NCBI RefSeq assembly: GCF_002968635.1 | Contig: NZ_PVBN01000010.1 | Span: 186,001 to 250,000, forward strand | Reading direction: 5' to 3' | DNA: 64,000 nucleotides | Origin: Neorhizobium alkalisoli | Lineage (GTDB): Bacteria; Pseudomonadota; Alphaproteobacteria; Rhizobiales; Rhizobiaceae | In this document: positions 61,936-64,000 of the stretch, piece after piece | Position numbering within the stretch: position 1 is the stretch's first letter | Layout of the letters: every line of letters begins with the position of its first letter | The notes under the pieces: generated by a model | The model's database searches: none | The model's input: only the letters and a program-made list of their open reading frames with translations | Told to the model about the DNA's origin: nothing | Position numbers and translations under genes: made by a program

Positions 61936-62487
61936 ATGGTTGAAGTTGGTCTACGCGCCGATGCGGAACGAAATCGCCAACGCATTCTCGTCGCGGCGGA
62001 GGAGCTGTTTCTGGAGCGGGGGGCAACTGTCTCGCTAGACGAGGTGGCCAAGCGAGCCAAGGTCGGCGCGGGTACGCTTTACCGCCGCTTTCCGACGCGA
62101 GAAGCACTCTTGGCGGCTACCAGCAACGAACGCTTCACGTCGGTTGCGGAGGCGAGCCGCGCGCGGGATACGGAGTACAAGAGCGAGGACGCGCTACGCC
62201 AATTTCTTGAGGAGCTTGCGCTGAACACGAGCGTCTACCAAAGCCTCGCGGCTTCGCTCGGGACCGTCATCCAACACGGAACGCCTGGCTGTAACGCAAT
62301 CACCGAGGAGGGGCACAGACTGCTCCAGCGCGCAAAGGAAGCAGGGATTGTGCGTGAAGACATAAACTTCGACGACATTGTCTGTGTTGTAAGTGCAATC
62401 GCCATTGCGGTTGAGAAGGACAATGAACCAGCGCCGCGCGTTGCTCACCTGGTAGACTTGCTCTTCAACGGCATGCGTGTGCGTTGA
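61936..62487 (+). CDS. TetR-family transcriptional regulator
   Basis: A 183-residue TetR-type repressor from the ATG at 61936 (GAGGAGAAC upstream). The HTH region reads AERNRQRILVAAEELFLERG and AKRAKVGAGTLYRRFPTREA, typical of the group that controls divergent SDR genes. The upstream open frame overlaps the operator and is not used. Confidence 0.9.
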   Translation: MVEVGLRADAERNRQRILVAAEELFLERGATVSLDEVAKRAKVGAGTLYRRFPTREALLAATSNERFTSVAEASRARDTEYKSEDALRQFLEELALNTSVYQSLAASLGTVIQHGTPGCNAITEEGHRLLQRAKEAGIVREDINFDDIVCVVSAIAIAVEKDNEPAPRVAHLVDLLFNGMRVR

Positions 62488-62735
62488 AATATCCGAGGAC
62501 CTGCGAGGTCTGATTTTACGGGTTTCGCATACAAGCGCGGCGCCCCAGAGCGATGCGGCAGCCGTATTTGCGTCAGCGTTTTCACCCCGTTATCCGAGCG
62601 TCTGCGGGAGGCGCGAGGCCCGAGGCTTGCCGCTACCGCGAATGGCGACCCCTCATCCTGCCCAAAAGCGGACCGTTAGTGGCGACTGCTTTTTACATCG
62701 CTTGTGGTTACCTATCAACCGCAGTGGACGCCATA

Positions 62736-63203
62736 ATGCCGGCCATAGATTTTAGGATACTTGTCTGGAAAGAAGGCATCGCATTGGCCCAGCACGACGA
62801 CTACCGCATTGTGCCCCATGTCCCGGGTACCGACGATTATCTGCGCATACGGCAGGTGTCAGGCCTCAGTGCTTTTTCGAGAGAGGCGGCCGAAAAGGGC
62901 TTGCCGAACTCGATCTTTGGCGTCTGCTTGATGCATGGCGACGTGGTCGTCGGCATGGGGCGCATCATTGGCGATGGAGGATGCTTCTTTCAGGTCACGG
63001 ACATCGCGATCATGCCCGAGCACCAGTGGAGGGGGTTGGGCAAGACGATCATGTCAGCGCTGACGGACTATATCGAGAAGGAGCTGCCAAAGACCGCCTA
63101 TATCAGTCTGATCGCCGACGTCCCGGCGAACCGCCTCTACAAGCAATTCGGTTTCGCTGAAACCGCGCCGCGGTCGGTCGGGATGGCGAGGAGAGTTACC
63201 TAA
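62736..63203 (+). CDS. GNAT-family N-acetyltransferase
   Basis: A GNAT acetyltransferase of about 155 residues. VVVGMGRIIGDGGCFFQVTD is motif D, IAIMPEHQWRGLGKTIMSAL carries the acetyl-CoA-binding R/Q-x-x-G-x-G/A motif A (QWRGLG), and NRLYKQFGFAETAPRSVGM is motif B. The start is uncertain: the ATG at 62736 is followed by about 20 residues of non-typical sequence before DDYRIVPHVPG, where the fold appears to begin, and the frame upstream to 62553 shows no known domain. The real N-terminus may have been altered by recombination. Confidence 0.78.
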   Translation: MPAIDFRILVWKEGIALAQHDDYRIVPHVPGTDDYLRIRQVSGLSAFSREAAEKGLPNSIFGVCLMHGDVVVGMGRIIGDGGCFFQVTDIAIMPEHQWRGLGKTIMSALTDYIEKELPKTAYISLIADVPANRLYKQFGFAETAPRSVGMARRVT

Positions 63204-63330
63204 CGGGCCTTCTCGAACAGCGCAATCTGCGATCGTCAGCTTAGACCATCCATCAACGGGTCGCGGCGATAAGGGGTGACCTGTGTGGCGGCATTAATCA
63301 AGACGTAGTCTTACAATTAAAGGGTCTGCC

Positions 63331-64000
63331 TCACTTTGTGTGGAGCTCGGCCGATTTGATTGGCATCATCCGCGCTCTGAGAAGTTCTGAACCTGCTCGG
63401 CCATACATGGCGCGCTTGATCGTCTTCAGTCGATTGATCTGCCCTTCCGCTTGGCCATTGCTCCAGGGCAGCTCGATGGCGTTACAGACGGCCTCAATAT
63501 CGCGGTGTAGAACGCGGGCAAAACGGGCCAGGAAAACGAGGCCAGAATGAATGGCATCATCAATCCATTTGCCGAGTCTTGCCGACTTTCGGCTATGAAA
63601 TATTCCGCGAAATTGCATGGAGAAGCTGCGCAAAGCAGCAAACATCCGTGATCCCTGTTTGAGAGCATCCACTTTCCGTGCTTGATTGATAGTCAGCGCG
63701 CCGCGCGGCTTGATGCAAAGAGTAGCGGCGACAACCGGTGAGATCAAATGACCGGTTTGCGGATCACGCACAGGCGCATTATCGTATGCTCTGTCGATGA
63801 GGCCAATCCGAGCCGGCGCCGCCTCACCCTTGTCCTTATCCGCTTCCGGCTTCTCCGCGCGGCGCCAGGTTGCCAGGAGGCGTTCCAGATTGGAAAAGCT
63901 GCCGGTGTACCCGCGGTGCTTGATGTCATGAAACAGATGCCGCCCACGGCGGTTGCCGTCCTTCCAGCATTGGGTGAGAAAGGCTTCGAAATACCGAGGA
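63331..64000 (-). mobile_element. ISL3-type transposase gene, runs off the window
   Basis: The minus-strand frame is open from the window edge to the stop at 63331 (about 223 codons seen). The C-terminal part, DDAIHSGLVFLARFARVLHR and WSNGQAEGQINRLKTIKRAM followed by YGRAGSELLRARM, is the signature end of ISL3-family DDE transposases, where the E is the last catalytic residue. The upstream part adds FLTQCWKDGNRRGRHLFHDI and HRGYTGSFSNLERLLATWRR, the insertion seen in rhizobial members, so an apparent start at 63771 is not real. The right end of the IS is probably near the GGGTCTGCCTCACTTTG stretch at about 63320; the left end lies outside. Confidence 0.8.

Noticed and set aside
62553..62735. 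N-terminal extension of the GNAT gene
   Set aside because: The extra 61 residues do not resemble any acetyltransferase N-terminus and lack a ribosome binding site.
63744..63947. 67-codon frame overlapping the ISL3 transposase
   Set aside because: The transposase frame runs through here to the window edge, so this is an out-of-frame shadow.
1..64000. CRISPR arrays, tRNA or rRNA genes
   Set aside because: No regularly spaced repeats or recognisable RNA gene sequences were seen when reading the window; the repeats found are only two or three copies and far apart.

Overview
The window looks like part of a repABC plasmid or chromid from a Rhizobiaceae bacterium (Rhizobium, Agrobacterium or Ensifer type). 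The evidence is a complete repA-repB-repC operon with its counter-transcribed RNA, an RHE_PE00001-type protein, an ietAS stability module of the kind known from Ti plasmids, an aapJQMP general amino acid transporter, and high-GC alphaproteobacterial coding style. No rRNA, tRNA or CRISPR array was seen.

Layout. 1-3823: repC, repB and repA on the minus strand, with a ctRNA between repB and repC. 3824-5060: repA control region and one unrecognised gene. 5152-7903: a tyrosine recombinase operon, a perfect 11-5-11 palindrome, and an RHE_PE00001-family gene. 7955-14308: a type II CBASS anti-phage operon (CD-NTase, Cap2 E1/E2, Cap3 JAB protease, Cap14-like 2TM-SAVED effector). Divergent from it are a CapW-type WYL repressor and a small MNT-type nucleotidyltransferase with no assigned role. 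14418-17925: the AAA ATPase/subtilase pair ietA-ietS. Plasmid maintenance, recombination and defence are therefore packed into the first 18 kb.

18164-25532 is a recombination mosaic. It holds a 5'-truncated glycosyltransferase, a lysR/eamA/eamA/FAD-oxidoreductase cassette bounded by two 79-bp direct repeats, an in-frame chimera of a methyltransferase with half of an MFS transporter, a NUDIX gene, a degenerate third repeat, and a DinB-family remnant. 25650-31894 carries aapJQMP, a cystathionine beta-lyase-like gene and a divergent LysR regulator.

32048-45089 is a zinc-acquisition region. The minus strand carries cobW-type GTPase, aztD, zur and a second cobW-type GTPase. The plus strand carries aztABC, a third cobW-type GTPase, a small unknown protein, and a nickel/peptide-type ABC transporter that may import a metal chelate. 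Zur-like palindromes sit in the divergent promoter and in front of one GTPase gene. Together these genes would import zinc through AztABC, pass it through AztD, and allocate it under scarcity through the COG0523 GTPases.

45346-63203 is an accessory metabolism region. It contains AraC and TetR regulators divergent from MFS exporters, a Tat-type hydrolase with a luciferase-like monooxygenase, NmrA-like and SDR oxidoreductases, a frameshifted hydrolase, an ankyrin protein, a darcynin-family protein and a GNAT acetyltransferase. Most regulator pairs have clear palindromic operators between them. The window ends inside an ISL3-type transposase gene.
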